A stretch of DNA of 64,000 nucleotides from an uncultured Prevotella sp. (GTDB lineage: Bacteria; Bacteroidota; Bacteroidia; Bacteroidales; Bacteroidaceae), in the NCBI GenBank assembly GCA_900543585.1, contig UQRP01000006.1, forward strand, positions 1-64,000, in the 5' to 3' direction. The notes under the pieces are model-generated. The model had not been told where the DNA came from. It was given only the letters and a program-made list of their open reading frames with translations, and ran no database searches. Positions 1-8,285 of this stretch are shown piece after piece. The translations under genes and the position numbers were made by a program. Each line of letters starts with the position of its first letter. Within the stretch, counting starts at the first letter, position 1.

Positions 1-66
1 GAAGTTAAGCCCGCTTGCGCCGATGGTACTGCAATGCAATGCGGGAGAGTAGGTAACCGCCTCCTT
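1..66 (+). rRNA. rrf: 5S ribosomal RNA, 3' part
   Basis: The first 66 bases match the 3' half of a Bacteroidetes 5S rRNA: the GAAGTTAAGCCC segment, the GATGGTACTGC loop and the GGGAGAGTAGG helix. The 5' part and the rest of the rRNA operon lie outside the window. The exact 3' end is uncertain by a few bases. A terminator follows directly. Confidence 0.85.
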
Positions 67-76
67 TTAAATGAAG

Positions 77-109
77 CCTCGAGAGTCATTAGATTCCCGA
101 GGTTTTTTT
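77..109 (+). terminator. rRNA operon terminator
   Basis: CCTCG (77-81) and CGAGG (98-102) form a stem around a 16-base loop, followed by seven T residues (103-109). It sits about 10 bases after the end of the 5S rRNA, so it most likely ends the rRNA transcript. Confidence 0.7.
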
Positions 110-120
110 GTATCATTATT

Positions 121-183
121 CACTATACATTATACATTATACATTACACACTATACATTACTCATTATACATTATACATTATC
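121..183. repeat. 7-bp tandem repeat (CATTATA), nine units
   Basis: Nine consecutive heptamers of consensus CATTATA, some with one or two changes (CACTATA, CATTACA, CATTACT, CATTATC). The array lies between the rRNA terminator and the end of the NusG-like gene, and its right end supplies the last codons and the stop codon of that gene. Such short-period arrays change length by slippage. Confidence 0.85.
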
Positions 184-1175
184 CTTATGAGTGTTTTTTG
201 TTTGTCGCTGTACTTTGATGGATTCCATTTGCTGATGATGGCCTTTAATGCTTGTAGGTCGTTTTGATTACCTGTTGATAAATAGAAGAAGAGATGAGCG
301 TATGGTATGATGAGATTGTTAGGCTTGAGGCGGTTGAGAATGTTTCTTAGTTTGGCTGCATCTTCTTCTGTTTCTTCCTTATTGATTATTTGATATGCAT
401 AATTTGCAAGGAGCCAATGTGCCTTGTCATTAGGCATGTATGTCTTGCAGTCCTGTAAAGATAGATGAATTTGTTTTATTTCTTCTTTAGTCTCTTCTTT
501 ATAGTTAACTTTGTCTTTTGGTGCGGTTCCTATTAATAGCGATATTGCCTTCCTGATAAGCGTCCTCGAATCTTTTACGACGTCTTTAGATTTGGCAATT
601 GTCTTTTCAATAGGTTGAATGTATTTAGGCTTTATACTTACAGCTGCTATTGCTACATTTGGTAAGCTCACGATAAGGTATTGTCCACGTTTGCCTGGTA
701 GTCTCTGAACCGTTCCGGTGATTCCTTCAAAGGGGCCTTCCATAATTTTCACTTTCGAGCCTTTTTCAATGTGCAATTGTTCTGGACTGTAATAGGTAAG
801 GTCTGAGCCTTGGACATTGTTAAGTTTTTGGAAGTTTACCATATCATTATCCTTGATAATGATGTCTTCTGTCGTTCCGTTAGTAAGTTTTTGCGATTTC
901 AGGTGTGTATATTTCTTGTATTGGCTTTGATGTAGGTAGTTTATCAGGTTGTCCTTATCCCCTTTCACAAATACCATCCCGTAGATGGCGGGTTCGAACA
1001 ACCTGATGTCGTTACCATTGATTTTTCTTATTTGGTATCGCATAGGCAGATAGGCCTCAAAGCCTAAAGAAGTCAGTTCTCGCTGTATAGCTGTCTCTTT
1101 TCTGAAACTTACTGTCAGGACATACCATTTAGCTTTGTCCGTATTGTCTTTGAGACTTATCTGCTTCTCATTCAT
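165..1175 (-). CDS. UpxY/NusG-like transcription antiterminator with C-terminal extension
   Basis: A NusG paralogue of 336 residues. Residues about 15-110 read as a NusG N-terminal domain (WYVLTVSFRKE, then GFEAYLP), and a KOW motif follows near residues 135-170 (EKGSKVKIMEGPFEGITGTV). These features match the UpxY family, which in Bacteroides promotes elongation through capsule operons. UpxY proteins are usually about 170-190 residues; here a further 150 or so helical, lysine-rich residues follow. No capsule genes are seen: the gene is last in a run behind a GHL10 lipoprotein and a PafA-like phosphatase (29-bp gap) and converges on the 5S rRNA. Its last codons lie in a heptamer repeat. The NusG family is secure; which operon it acts on is unknown. 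Confidence 0.82.
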   Translation of the reverse strand: MNEKQISLKDNTDKAKWYVLTVSFRKETAIQRELTSLGFEAYLPMRYQIRKINGNDIRLFEPAIYGMVFVKGDKDNLINYLHQSQYKKYTHLKSQKLTNGTTEDIIIKDNDMVNFQKLNNVQGSDLTYYSPEQLHIEKGSKVKIMEGPFEGITGTVQRLPGKRGQYLIVSLPNVAIAAVSIKPKYIQPIEKTIAKSKDVVKDSRTLIRKAISLLIGTAPKDKVNYKEETKEEIKQIHLSLQDCKTYMPNDKAHWLLANYAYQIINKEETEEDAAKLRNILNRLKPNNLIIPYAHLFFYLSTGNQNDLQALKAIISKWNPSKYSDKQKTLIRIMYNV

Positions 1176-1204
1176 ATTTTCTATGACGTAGTGTTTTCTA
1201 ACGG

Positions 1205-2686
1205 TTACTTTAAGTAGTCGCTGAGCGAAGTTCCTACACAGCTGTTAGGCATTTGTATGTGCATCATTGCGCAAATGGTGGGAGCAATGTCAGTAATGTG
1301 TGCTTGTGCAGATGTCTGTCCATGCTTAACATTCCATCCGTAGAGGATGAATGGTATATGAGCATCGTACGGATTCCATTCTGCATGAGTGGTACCTTTG
1401 TAAGTTGGTGCATCGTCGACATTCTCCCATCCAGCTTTAGGTACATAGTAGATGTCTCCACTGCGCTTTTTATTATATCCGTTTACAATCATCTCCCGGA
1501 TGGGTTGCGGTATGCTTGTTGTCAGCACGTTCTCATAGTCCACAGCGTAGAGGATGTTCTCATTCTCTTGCAGCTTTTTGCAGACAGCCTTCTTTACTTC
1601 GGCCAATGTCTTTGACGATTTAGCGATTCCTTCTTGGTTGAGGTATATCCTACCAGCATTCTCGGCTTTGATGACGGGAGCAAATCCCAGTTCTTTCTCG
1701 AGTTCAATCTCGATGGGCTTGAGGTTCTTGTACAGATTTAGTCCCCCGCCAGGAATCTTGTGCTCGGTCATCAAGTTATGATTGTGGGCTCCGCCGTGGT
1801 CGGCAGAGAGAAAGAGTAGATAGTTTCCTTTTCCGACTTTCTTATCCAAGAAGTCGAGAAAGTCAGCCACCTGTCTGTCGAGTTCCATGAAGACATCGTA
1901 GTTTTCCTTTCCGCGAGTGCCGTAGGTGTGTCCTATGGCGTCTGTGGAAGAAACGCTGACAGCTAACAGGTCAGTGATACTGTCTTTTCCAAGTTGCTCA
2001 TTCTCTACAGCAGCTTCCGCTAACTGGAAAGTTTTTGTTACGCCCGGCACACTTGTCTTGACATTGGTACCAGGTTTTTCCTGGACGAGCTTGTTGGTTC
2101 TCACTACCCATTCCGGGAGCTGTTTCATGTAGTAGGTCGAGGTGATGAAATGTCCTGTTGACTGGTCCCACCAATATGCGGCATCAGCAGCGTGCCCAGC
2201 CGGTAATATGGCTGCACGGTCCTTGAGAGCAATGCCTATAACTTTGCTTCTATAATCCGTAGCAATTTTCAATACATCGCCTATACCTGTTGCCCACAGA
2301 TTGCGTGGCGACATCATGCCCTCCTTGCTGTTGGATCCTACGCTTGTGACGGTGGAGTCATCGCAGCAGTAGACGGACTTGCCATTCATGTAGAAGTTGT
2401 TTCCGGCTATGCCTGTCAATGCAGGCACGCTGCCTGTATAGATGCTGCTATGACCGATAGCCGTGACAGTAGGCACATAGTTGATAAGAGTGTTCTCGAA
2501 GCTGAAGCCATTGTCAACGAGTCTTCTAAGACCGTTGCTGCGATATTTGTTGTAATAATAGTATAGGTAATCCCATCGCATTTGGTCAACGACGAGACCA
2601 ACGATGAGCTTTGGACGCTGAATTTGCGAGAAGCCTGGAGTTACCAGAATCAGACCCATGAGAAGAGTCAGCAAAATCTTTTTCAT
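1205..2686 (-). CDS. PafA-like alkaline phosphatase
   Basis: A 493-residue secreted enzyme of the alkaline phosphatase superfamily, close to Elizabethkingia PafA, which hydrolyses phosphate monoesters in the periplasm. A signal peptide covers about residues 1-20. Metal-site residues are all visible: D34 (VVDQ), the nucleophile threonine in VPTVTAIGH (T73 or T75), D249 and H253 (STDAIGH), D296-H297 (SADHGG) and H443 (DAHIPF). The K155 and R157 pair in ALKDRAA matches the PafA substrate-binding Lys and Arg. It is intact, unlike its paralogue at 20755-22164. Its start overlaps the 3' end of the GHL10 gene by 101 bases, and the NusG-like gene follows after 29 bases. Confidence 0.88.
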   Translation of the reverse strand: MKKILLTLLMGLILVTPGFSQIQRPKLIVGLVVDQMRWDYLYYYYNKYRSNGLRRLVDNGFSFENTLINYVPTVTAIGHSSIYTGSVPALTGIAGNNFYMNGKSVYCCDDSTVTSVGSNSKEGMMSPRNLWATGIGDVLKIATDYRSKVIGIALKDRAAILPAGHAADAAYWWDQSTGHFITSTYYMKQLPEWVVRTNKLVQEKPGTNVKTSVPGVTKTFQLAEAAVENEQLGKDSITDLLAVSVSSTDAIGHTYGTRGKENYDVFMELDRQVADFLDFLDKKVGKGNYLLFLSADHGGAHNHNLMTEHKIPGGGLNLYKNLKPIEIELEKELGFAPVIKAENAGRIYLNQEGIAKSSKTLAEVKKAVCKKLQENENILYAVDYENVLTTSIPQPIREMIVNGYNKKRSGDIYYVPKAGWENVDDAPTYKGTTHAEWNPYDAHIPFILYGWNVKHGQTSAQAHITDIAPTICAMMHIQMPNSCVGTSLSDYLK

Positions 2687-4148
2687 TGTTTACAGTTATT
2701 ATATTTGATGGAATACTTTCTGCATTGTTGCCTTTTCTAACAGCTGTAACAAAATATTTTCCGTCTTCTTTGACAGTAAAGTTATTTGATTCTGCAATGC
2801 TGACCAGCTGTGCCATCTCGCCATCTGTTTCTTTGTAGACAGCATAATAGCATCCTTCGACCTTGTCCCACGACAGCTTCATTCCATTCGACTGTGCCTC
2901 AGCAGGTCTCTCTGGCTTGTTTTCCGGCAGCTGTCCGAGGTAAGGCGGCAGGGCAGGGGTGCGAAACTTCTCGCTGATGGCCTGGTTGATACCGACAGGG
3001 TTCTTCATCAGCCAGATAGCGCTGTAGAGTGCTGAGCCAGAGACGTTGGTATTGTCGTAGGCTTCTTTCATCTGCAAGGCCAGGTCATCAGAAGTCCGGA
3101 AGTAGGAGCTCTTTGCATTCTTATCAAACTTGTACAGTCCATAGCCAATCATCAGGTGGCTCTTCTTAGCCGCATTTTCTGCAAACCATTCCAATCTGAG
3201 TCTGAACCATCGCTCCGTGCTCCAGTAGAGTTGTGGTATGATAACGTCGCACCACCCCTTAGCCGACCATAGTGCAATGTCGGCGTACATTGTGCGGTAG
3301 TTGTTCTCATAGTTGCCCTGCGGCGAGATAGAGAAAACTACAGAAGGTCTTACAGCTTTTATCGTATCATGAACGTTTGCAATGAGTGAGTCGACCATAG
3401 CGCGACGAAATTCCTCTATGGACGAGAACCCCTTGCCATACTTGCGGTATTCGGCATCATCATGCATCTTCTCCCCCTTCTGCAGGTCGGGGTAGAAATA
3501 GTCGTCGAAATGGATACCGTCAACATCATATTTTCTCAGCATGTCAGCGACGATGCGGCACAGCCGCTGCCTTGTCTCAGGCAGTGCCGGGTTGTAGATA
3601 CGCACAAGTCGATAGTCTTTGACAAGCTCCTTGGGAATTTTCGGGTCTAAAGGGTCAAACTTTCCTCTTGCTGTCTTCTTAGTGCCTATACGGTAGGGGT
3701 TCATCCATGCGTGGAAAGCCATACCGCGCTTATGGGTTTCACTGATGAGCCAGTTCAGCACATCATAGCCCGGTGCCTTCCCGCGGTATCCGGTGATATA
3801 TTCGCTCCAAGGCTCATAAGGAGAGTCATAGAAGGCGTCGGCCTTAGGTCTGACCTGGAAGAAGACAGTGTTGATATTCAATTTCTGAAGTGTATCGAGC
3901 ATCTGCTCATACCATTGCTTCTGTGATTCTTCGTCGAAACGCTCACGAGGCCAGTCTATCCCCCCAATTGTAGCTATCCATACGGCGCGGAAGTCCTTGG
4001 ATGGCAGCTGAATATAGCGTGAGGAGTCGGGGGACGTCGTTGGGGTGGCAACGGGGCTGGAAGGTTTATTGACGATATTCTTCTGTGTACCACACCCTAC
4101 AAGCGTTGTGATACCGATAAAGACAAAGAGATATTTGAATATTTTCAT
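2586..4148 (-). CDS. Glycosyl hydrolase-like 10 (GHL10) lipoprotein
   Basis: A 520-residue lipoprotein: lipobox LVGC with the acylated cysteine at 19, then a Pro/Ser/Thr linker and a GHL10 (YngK-like, DUF187) barrel beginning at DFRAVWIATIGGIDWP near residue 52. The motif GIHFDDYFYP near residue 215 fits the active-site strand of the family. A fibronectin type III-like segment (RPAEAQSNGMKLSWDKV to PSNIITV) follows. Family members are thought to act on peptidoglycan-derived or other surface glycans, but no substrate can be read here. The last 33 or so residues are encoded inside the signal-peptide region of the next gene in another frame and look non-native. First gene of the GHL10-pafA-nusG-like run. 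Confidence 0.85.
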   Translation of the reverse strand: MKIFKYLFVFIGITTLVGCGTQKNIVNKPSSPVATPTTSPDSSRYIQLPSKDFRAVWIATIGGIDWPRERFDEESQKQWYEQMLDTLQKLNINTVFFQVRPKADAFYDSPYEPWSEYITGYRGKAPGYDVLNWLISETHKRGMAFHAWMNPYRIGTKKTARGKFDPLDPKIPKELVKDYRLVRIYNPALPETRQRLCRIVADMLRKYDVDGIHFDDYFYPDLQKGEKMHDDAEYRKYGKGFSSIEEFRRAMVDSLIANVHDTIKAVRPSVVFSISPQGNYENNYRTMYADIALWSAKGWCDVIIPQLYWSTERWFRLRLEWFAENAAKKSHLMIGYGLYKFDKNAKSSYFRTSDDLALQMKEAYDNTNVSGSALYSAIWLMKNPVGINQAISEKFRTPALPPYLGQLPENKPERPAEAQSNGMKLSWDKVEGCYYAVYKETDGEMAQLVSIAESNNFTVKEDGKYFVTAVRKGNNAESIPSNIITVNNEKDFADSSHGSDSGNSRLLANSASKAHRWSRR

Positions 4149-4171
4149 TGGTGATGATTCGAATTTGCCTT

Positions 4172-4179
4172 CAAAGTTA
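4172..4179 (-). promoter_or_regulatory. -7 promoter element for GHL10 operon
   Basis: TAACTTTG on the minus strand matches the Bacteroidetes -7 consensus TAnnTTTG and lies 24 bases upstream of the GHL10 start codon. No well-placed TTTG upstream box was found. Confidence 0.6.
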
Positions 4180-4307
4180 CTTATTAATCGTGGGAAGAGC
4201 GAGGCAAAAATGGAAACTTAACATAGTTTAAATACGTCTTTGTACCCAATCGATGTCTACAGATGATAAAATCTCTTTTTAATGTCTGTTATATGGTAAT
4301 AAAAGCG

Positions 4308-4315
4308 TATCTTTG
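4308..4315 (+). promoter_or_regulatory. -7 promoter element for mtaB
   Basis: TATCTTTG matches TAnnTTTG exactly and ends 20 bases before the mtaB start codon. It would drive mtaB and the glycosyltransferase gene behind it. Confidence 0.65.
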
Positions 4316-4335
4316 CACGACAAAATAGATAGTAT

Positions 4336-5676
4336 ATGATAGATACCGCAGCCTTTCAAGGAAAGAAAGCCGCATATTATACGCTTGGTTGCAAGCTTAA
4401 TTTCTCTGAGACCTCCACATTTGCAAAGCTTCTCAGTGGTATGGGTGTTACCCCTGCTGAGAAGGGCGAGCATGCCGATATATGTCTCATCAACACTTGT
4501 TCTGTCACCGAGATGGCCGACCACAAATGTCGTCAGGCCATCCACCGTATGGTGCGCGAGAATCCCGGCTCCTTCGTTGTCGTGACGGGCTGCTATGCCC
4601 AGCTCGACAGTGAGAAGGTGAGTCGTATGGATGGCGTGGACCTCGTCTTGGGGTCTAATGAGAAGGCTGATCTCATCCAGTTCCTCAATGATGCCTGGAC
4701 CCAGCCCCGTGAGGGCCATCTCCATCAGGCTCACCATGTGAAGACAAAGGACATCAAGACCTTCCAACCTTCATGCTCGCGAGGTAACCGTACGCGCTAT
4801 TTCTTGAAAGTACAAGATGGTTGCAGCTATTTCTGTACCTACTGTACAATTCCCTATGCCCGCGGTTTCTCGCGCAATCCCTCTATCGCCTCCCTCGTAG
4901 AGCAGGCTGAGCAGGCGGCAGCAGAAGGTGGCAAGGAGATTGTACTCACCGGCGTCAATATCGGCGACTTTGGTGAGACAACCCATGAGACGTTTATCGA
5001 CTTGGTAAAGGCCCTTGACAAAGTTGAGGGCGTCAAGCGTTTTAGGATAAGCTCTATAGAGCCCGACCTCATCAGCGACGAACTGATAGCCTATTGCGCT
5101 ACGAGCCGTGCGTTCATGCCACATTTCCACATTCCGCTTCAGAGTGGCAATGATGAGGTGCTGCGCCTTATGCACCGACGCTACACACGTGACGTTTTTG
5201 CCCATAAGATACACCTCATCAAACAACTCATGCCCGACGCCTTCATTGGCGTGGATGTTATGGTCGGCTGTCGTGGTGAGCGTCCCGAATATTTCGAGGA
5301 TGCTTACGAGTTTATCGAGTCGTTGCCTGTCACCCAGCTCCATGTCTTCCCCTATTCGGAGCGTCCGGGAACCTCTGCCTTGGCCATTAAGTATAAGGTC
5401 AATGACAAGGACAAGAAGGACCGCGTACACAGACTTCTGAAGCTCTCTGAAGAGAAGACGCAGGCGTTCTATGCCCAGCATATCGGTCAGGAGGCAGATG
5501 TGCTTTTTGAGAAGGCAGCAAGGGGTAAGGCCATGCACGGATTCACCGAGAACTATATTCGGGTGGAGTTGCCGCCGTCGGCAGATAACGACCGCCTGGA
5601 TAATGAGATAGTACATGTGAAGTTGGGCGGCTTCAATTTCGACAAGAGTGCCCTGAAGGTCGCTGAAATTTTATAA
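4336..5676 (+). CDS. mtaB: tRNA t6A37 methylthiotransferase MtaB
   Basis: A 446-residue radical-SAM methylthiotransferase. It would convert t6A37 to ms2t6A37 in tRNAs that read ANN codons. The N-terminal UPF0004 domain has its three cluster-binding cysteines in TLGCKLNFSET, INTCSVTE and TGCYAQ. The radical-SAM motif is CSYFCTYC (CxxxCxxC) near residue 170, followed by VLTGVNIGDFG, and a TRAM-like C-terminus closes the protein. The LGCKLNFSET form at the first cysteine fits MtaB (YqeV) better than MiaB, where LGCQMN is usual. The start is the first ATG after a good promoter. A glycosyltransferase gene follows after 12 bases, probably as one transcript. Confidence 0.9.
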   Translation: MIDTAAFQGKKAAYYTLGCKLNFSETSTFAKLLSGMGVTPAEKGEHADICLINTCSVTEMADHKCRQAIHRMVRENPGSFVVVTGCYAQLDSEKVSRMDGVDLVLGSNEKADLIQFLNDAWTQPREGHLHQAHHVKTKDIKTFQPSCSRGNRTRYFLKVQDGCSYFCTYCTIPYARGFSRNPSIASLVEQAEQAAAEGGKEIVLTGVNIGDFGETTHETFIDLVKALDKVEGVKRFRISSIEPDLISDELIAYCATSRAFMPHFHIPLQSGNDEVLRLMHRRYTRDVFAHKIHLIKQLMPDAFIGVDVMVGCRGERPEYFEDAYEFIESLPVTQLHVFPYSERPGTSALAIKYKVNDKDKKDRVHRLLKLSEEKTQAFYAQHIGQEADVLFEKAARGKAMHGFTENYIRVELPPSADNDRLDNEIVHVKLGGFNFDKSALKVAEIL

Positions 5677-5688
5677 TTCCTTACCCTT

Positions 5689-6705
5689 ATGCGGACAGCA
5701 ATAGTAATTCTGAACTGGAATGGCGAGAAGATGCTTGACCTTTTTCTGCCTACTGTTATCAAATTCTCTCAAGACGAAGCTGATGTATGGGTCGCTGACA
5801 ATGCCTCTACCGATGGCTCTATGAATCTGCTGGCGAGGAAATTCCCCAGTGTAAAGACTTTGCGCCTTGATCGTAACTACGGTTTTGCGGAGGGCTACAA
5901 CCGTGCGTTGGCTCAGATAGCTGCCGACTACTATGTGCTGCTCAACTCTGACGTCGAGGTGACGCACCATTGGCTCACACCGCTTATAGAATATATGGAT
6001 GCTCATCATGATGTTGCAGCCTGCCAGCCTAAATTGCTATCAGAGACAGATAAGGACAGCTTTGAATATGCCGGTGCTTCCGGCGGCTTCCTTGACCGTT
6101 ATGGTTACCCCTTCTGTCGTGGCCGTATTTTCGATACCGTAGAAAGTGACAACGGTCAGTATGACTATGCCGCTGACGTGCTGTGGGCCACAGGTGCGTG
6201 TCTTCTGGTGCGTTCTCAGGACTATTGGGCGGCAGGTGGCCTTGATGCCCGTTTCTTTGCCCATTGTGAGGAGATAGATCTTTGTTGGCGCCTTCGTCAG
6301 CGTGGACGCCGTGTTGTCTGTCTGCCGGAGAGCTATGTCTATCATGTCGGTGGCGGAACATTGCCTAAAGGGAATCCGATGAAGACATATCTCAACTTCC
6401 GCAATAACCTCACGATGCTCTATAAGAATCTGCCTGACGACGAACTGCATGGCGTCATGCGGATGCGCTGTCTGCTTGACTGGCTTGCTGCTTTGGAGAT
6501 GTTGATACTGAAGCGCAACTTTGGTGATTTCAAGGCAGTCATACGTGGGCGCAGGGCCTTCCACCAGTGGAAGCACGACTTTGATAAAGACCGTGCGGAA
6601 ATAGCCCGCACACGCAAGCTCAACCCCGTTCCGGAGCGGAAGATGTTCAGTATTCTTTGGCGTTATTATGCCAAAGGTCAAAAGTATTTTAGCGACTTGG
6701 ATTAG
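5689..6705 (+). CDS. Glycosyltransferase family 2
   Basis: A 338-residue GT-A fold glycosyltransferase. The N-terminus AIVILNWNGEKML, ADNASTDGS and the metal-binding NSDVE motif (near residue 88) are typical of family 2, and HCEEIDLCWRLRQRG near residue 190 is the acceptor-side ED motif found in rhamnosyltransferase-like (WcaA/RfbF) members. No membrane segments are evident, so it probably works at the inner face of the inner membrane on lipopolysaccharide or another surface glycan. The neighbour is a tRNA-modification gene, so context gives no pathway. Donor and acceptor cannot be assigned. Confidence 0.85.
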   Translation: MRTAIVILNWNGEKMLDLFLPTVIKFSQDEADVWVADNASTDGSMNLLARKFPSVKTLRLDRNYGFAEGYNRALAQIAADYYVLLNSDVEVTHHWLTPLIEYMDAHHDVAACQPKLLSETDKDSFEYAGASGGFLDRYGYPFCRGRIFDTVESDNGQYDYAADVLWATGACLLVRSQDYWAAGGLDARFFAHCEEIDLCWRLRQRGRRVVCLPESYVYHVGGGTLPKGNPMKTYLNFRNNLTMLYKNLPDDELHGVMRMRCLLDWLAALEMLILKRNFGDFKAVIRGRRAFHQWKHDFDKDRAEIARTRKLNPVPERKMFSILWRYYAKGQKYFSDLD

Positions 6706-6845
6706 TTCTTTCTTCTTGCCGTCTTTTGATGTGTGGCATTTGCCGTAGATTACTAAACAGACGGTTTTAAACGGCCTCTACCTTTGTTGCCACCACTGGT
6801 GTCACCTCTGCTATCAGAGCCTGAACTGTCGGGATAGGCGTGCCT

Positions 6846-8234
6846 TTATTTTTTTGTTTTTATTATTAATGCGTAGGAGACTCCAAGCGCGGCTATACCG
6901 AATACGGCAAAGAAGAGCATTGGCATTGTATAGTCGATGTGTCCGTTGGTTGCAGTATGTGCGTCTATAACGTGGCCCGCTATGACCGGGACTATCATCA
7001 GTCCAATGTTTTGAATGTAATAGATGATGCTGTAAGCTGTTCCGAGTTGTTTTAACGGTACGATCTTAGGGACTTGCGGCCATAGAGCGCTCGGTACCAA
7101 AGAAAAGGCGATTCCCTCGAATACCATGATGGCTAAAGCATACCATGCGGAATGACTCAGGGGAAACGCAAGAAGCAGGTGACTGGCGCTGACAATGGCG
7201 CATCCTATTGTCATCAAGATAGGTCCATTGTTGTGTCGGTCATTGATGGCACCGAAGGCAGGAGTGAGAAGAATCGTGCCATAGGGGATAGCTGCTACTA
7301 TCCATCCTGCTGTTTCGTCATTGACGTTGAAGGAGTTGACGAGAAGGTCAGTTGCGAACTTCATGAACGGACGGATGGATGAATAGAAGAACACACAGAC
7401 GAAGGCCACCAGCCAGAATCCTGGCGTGCGAAGGACTTTGACAAAGTCGTTAAACCGGAAGCCATCATCTCCACCCTCTTTTTGTGATGATACTGTCGTT
7501 GGTTGCTGCAAGGTGTACCGAGCCGTTCGGTGTTGTTTATCGAAAACCCTGTCAATAGGACAATAGACAATAAAAAGGATAAATGAGAAGACGAGTACGG
7601 CAACCCCTGCCAATACAGAAGCCGAGATGCCGAACGACTGTGCTAAAAGCGGACTGAGGCTCAGTGCCGATGCAGTGCCTAAACGTGCCGTAGCGACCTG
7701 AACGCCCATGGCCGAAGCAAGCTCGTGGCCAGCAAACCATTTTGTAATAATCTTTGAGATCGTGATGCCTGTGATGTCACATCCCATGCCGAAGAGAGCA
7801 AAGCCGAGTGACGATATGAGAACTTGTGTCTTGATGGGGGAGGGGATAAGACCGAGAAGCGTTATCCAGGGTGTTGTGACAGAGACTGGAGAAATGACCG
7901 TCAGCGCATAGTAGTTGATAACGGCACCGAGGAGCATGCATCCTGTGGCTAACAGACCAGTCAGTCGGATACCACATTTGTCAAGGATAATGCCTCCGAA
8001 GAACAGCATCAACAGAAAGATATTGAAGATGGAATAGCTGCCGGCATAGAAGCCATATTCCGCCGATGACCATGCCATTCCGCCTTGAGCTATTGGCGCT
8101 TTTAGTAGTGAGGAGATAGGTGAGACAATATCCCAAAAAATATAGCCCATCATCATCACAAGTGAGGCAAGGATGAGGATGGACCAGCGTGAGAATGCAG
8201 ACTCACCAAGTTGTGTATTGTTGTTTTGTGACAT
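6846..8234 (-). CDS. Major facilitator superfamily transporter (copy 1)
   Basis: A 462-residue, 12-helix MFS protein of the inner membrane. The loop between helices 2 and 3 carries FFGGIILDKCGIR, a form of the MFS signature GxxxDRxGRR. The central cytoplasmic loop (about residues 235-260) is hydrophilic. It is clearly paralogous to the next gene upstream (8286-9646), with the same ITVSKIITKWF-type motif (here ITISKIITKWFAGHELA), so the pair arose by tandem duplication. Last gene of the pyrG-yidC-dpp5-MFS-MFS run. Placement after a secreted dipeptidyl peptidase makes a peptide or amino-acid substrate possible, but this is inference. An in-frame 30-codon open stretch follows its stop codon. Confidence 0.85.
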   Translation of the reverse strand: MSQNNNTQLGESAFSRWSILILASLVMMMGYIFWDIVSPISSLLKAPIAQGGMAWSSAEYGFYAGSYSIFNIFLLMLFFGGIILDKCGIRLTGLLATGCMLLGAVINYYALTVISPVSVTTPWITLLGLIPSPIKTQVLISSLGFALFGMGCDITGITISKIITKWFAGHELASAMGVQVATARLGTASALSLSPLLAQSFGISASVLAGVAVLVFSFILFIVYCPIDRVFDKQHRTARYTLQQPTTVSSQKEGGDDGFRFNDFVKVLRTPGFWLVAFVCVFFYSSIRPFMKFATDLLVNSFNVNDETAGWIVAAIPYGTILLTPAFGAINDRHNNGPILMTIGCAIVSASHLLLAFPLSHSAWYALAIMVFEGIAFSLVPSALWPQVPKIVPLKQLGTAYSIIYYIQNIGLMIVPVIAGHVIDAHTATNGHIDYTMPMLFFAVFGIAALGVSYALIIKTKK

Positions 8235-8285
8235 GACAAAAAGTTTATTATACTGACGAATTTGGTGAGTCTGCCGATAAAAAAG

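Noticed and set aside
121..183. CRISPR-like or att-site interpretation of the repeat array
   Set aside because: Units are 7 bases with no spacers, and no integrase or cas gene is present.
34..267. A 77-residue open frame on the plus strand across the end of the 5S rRNA
   Set aside because: It is made of rRNA, terminator and heptamer-repeat sequence (YTLYIIHYTLYI) and then runs antisense to the NusG-like gene; no coding signals.
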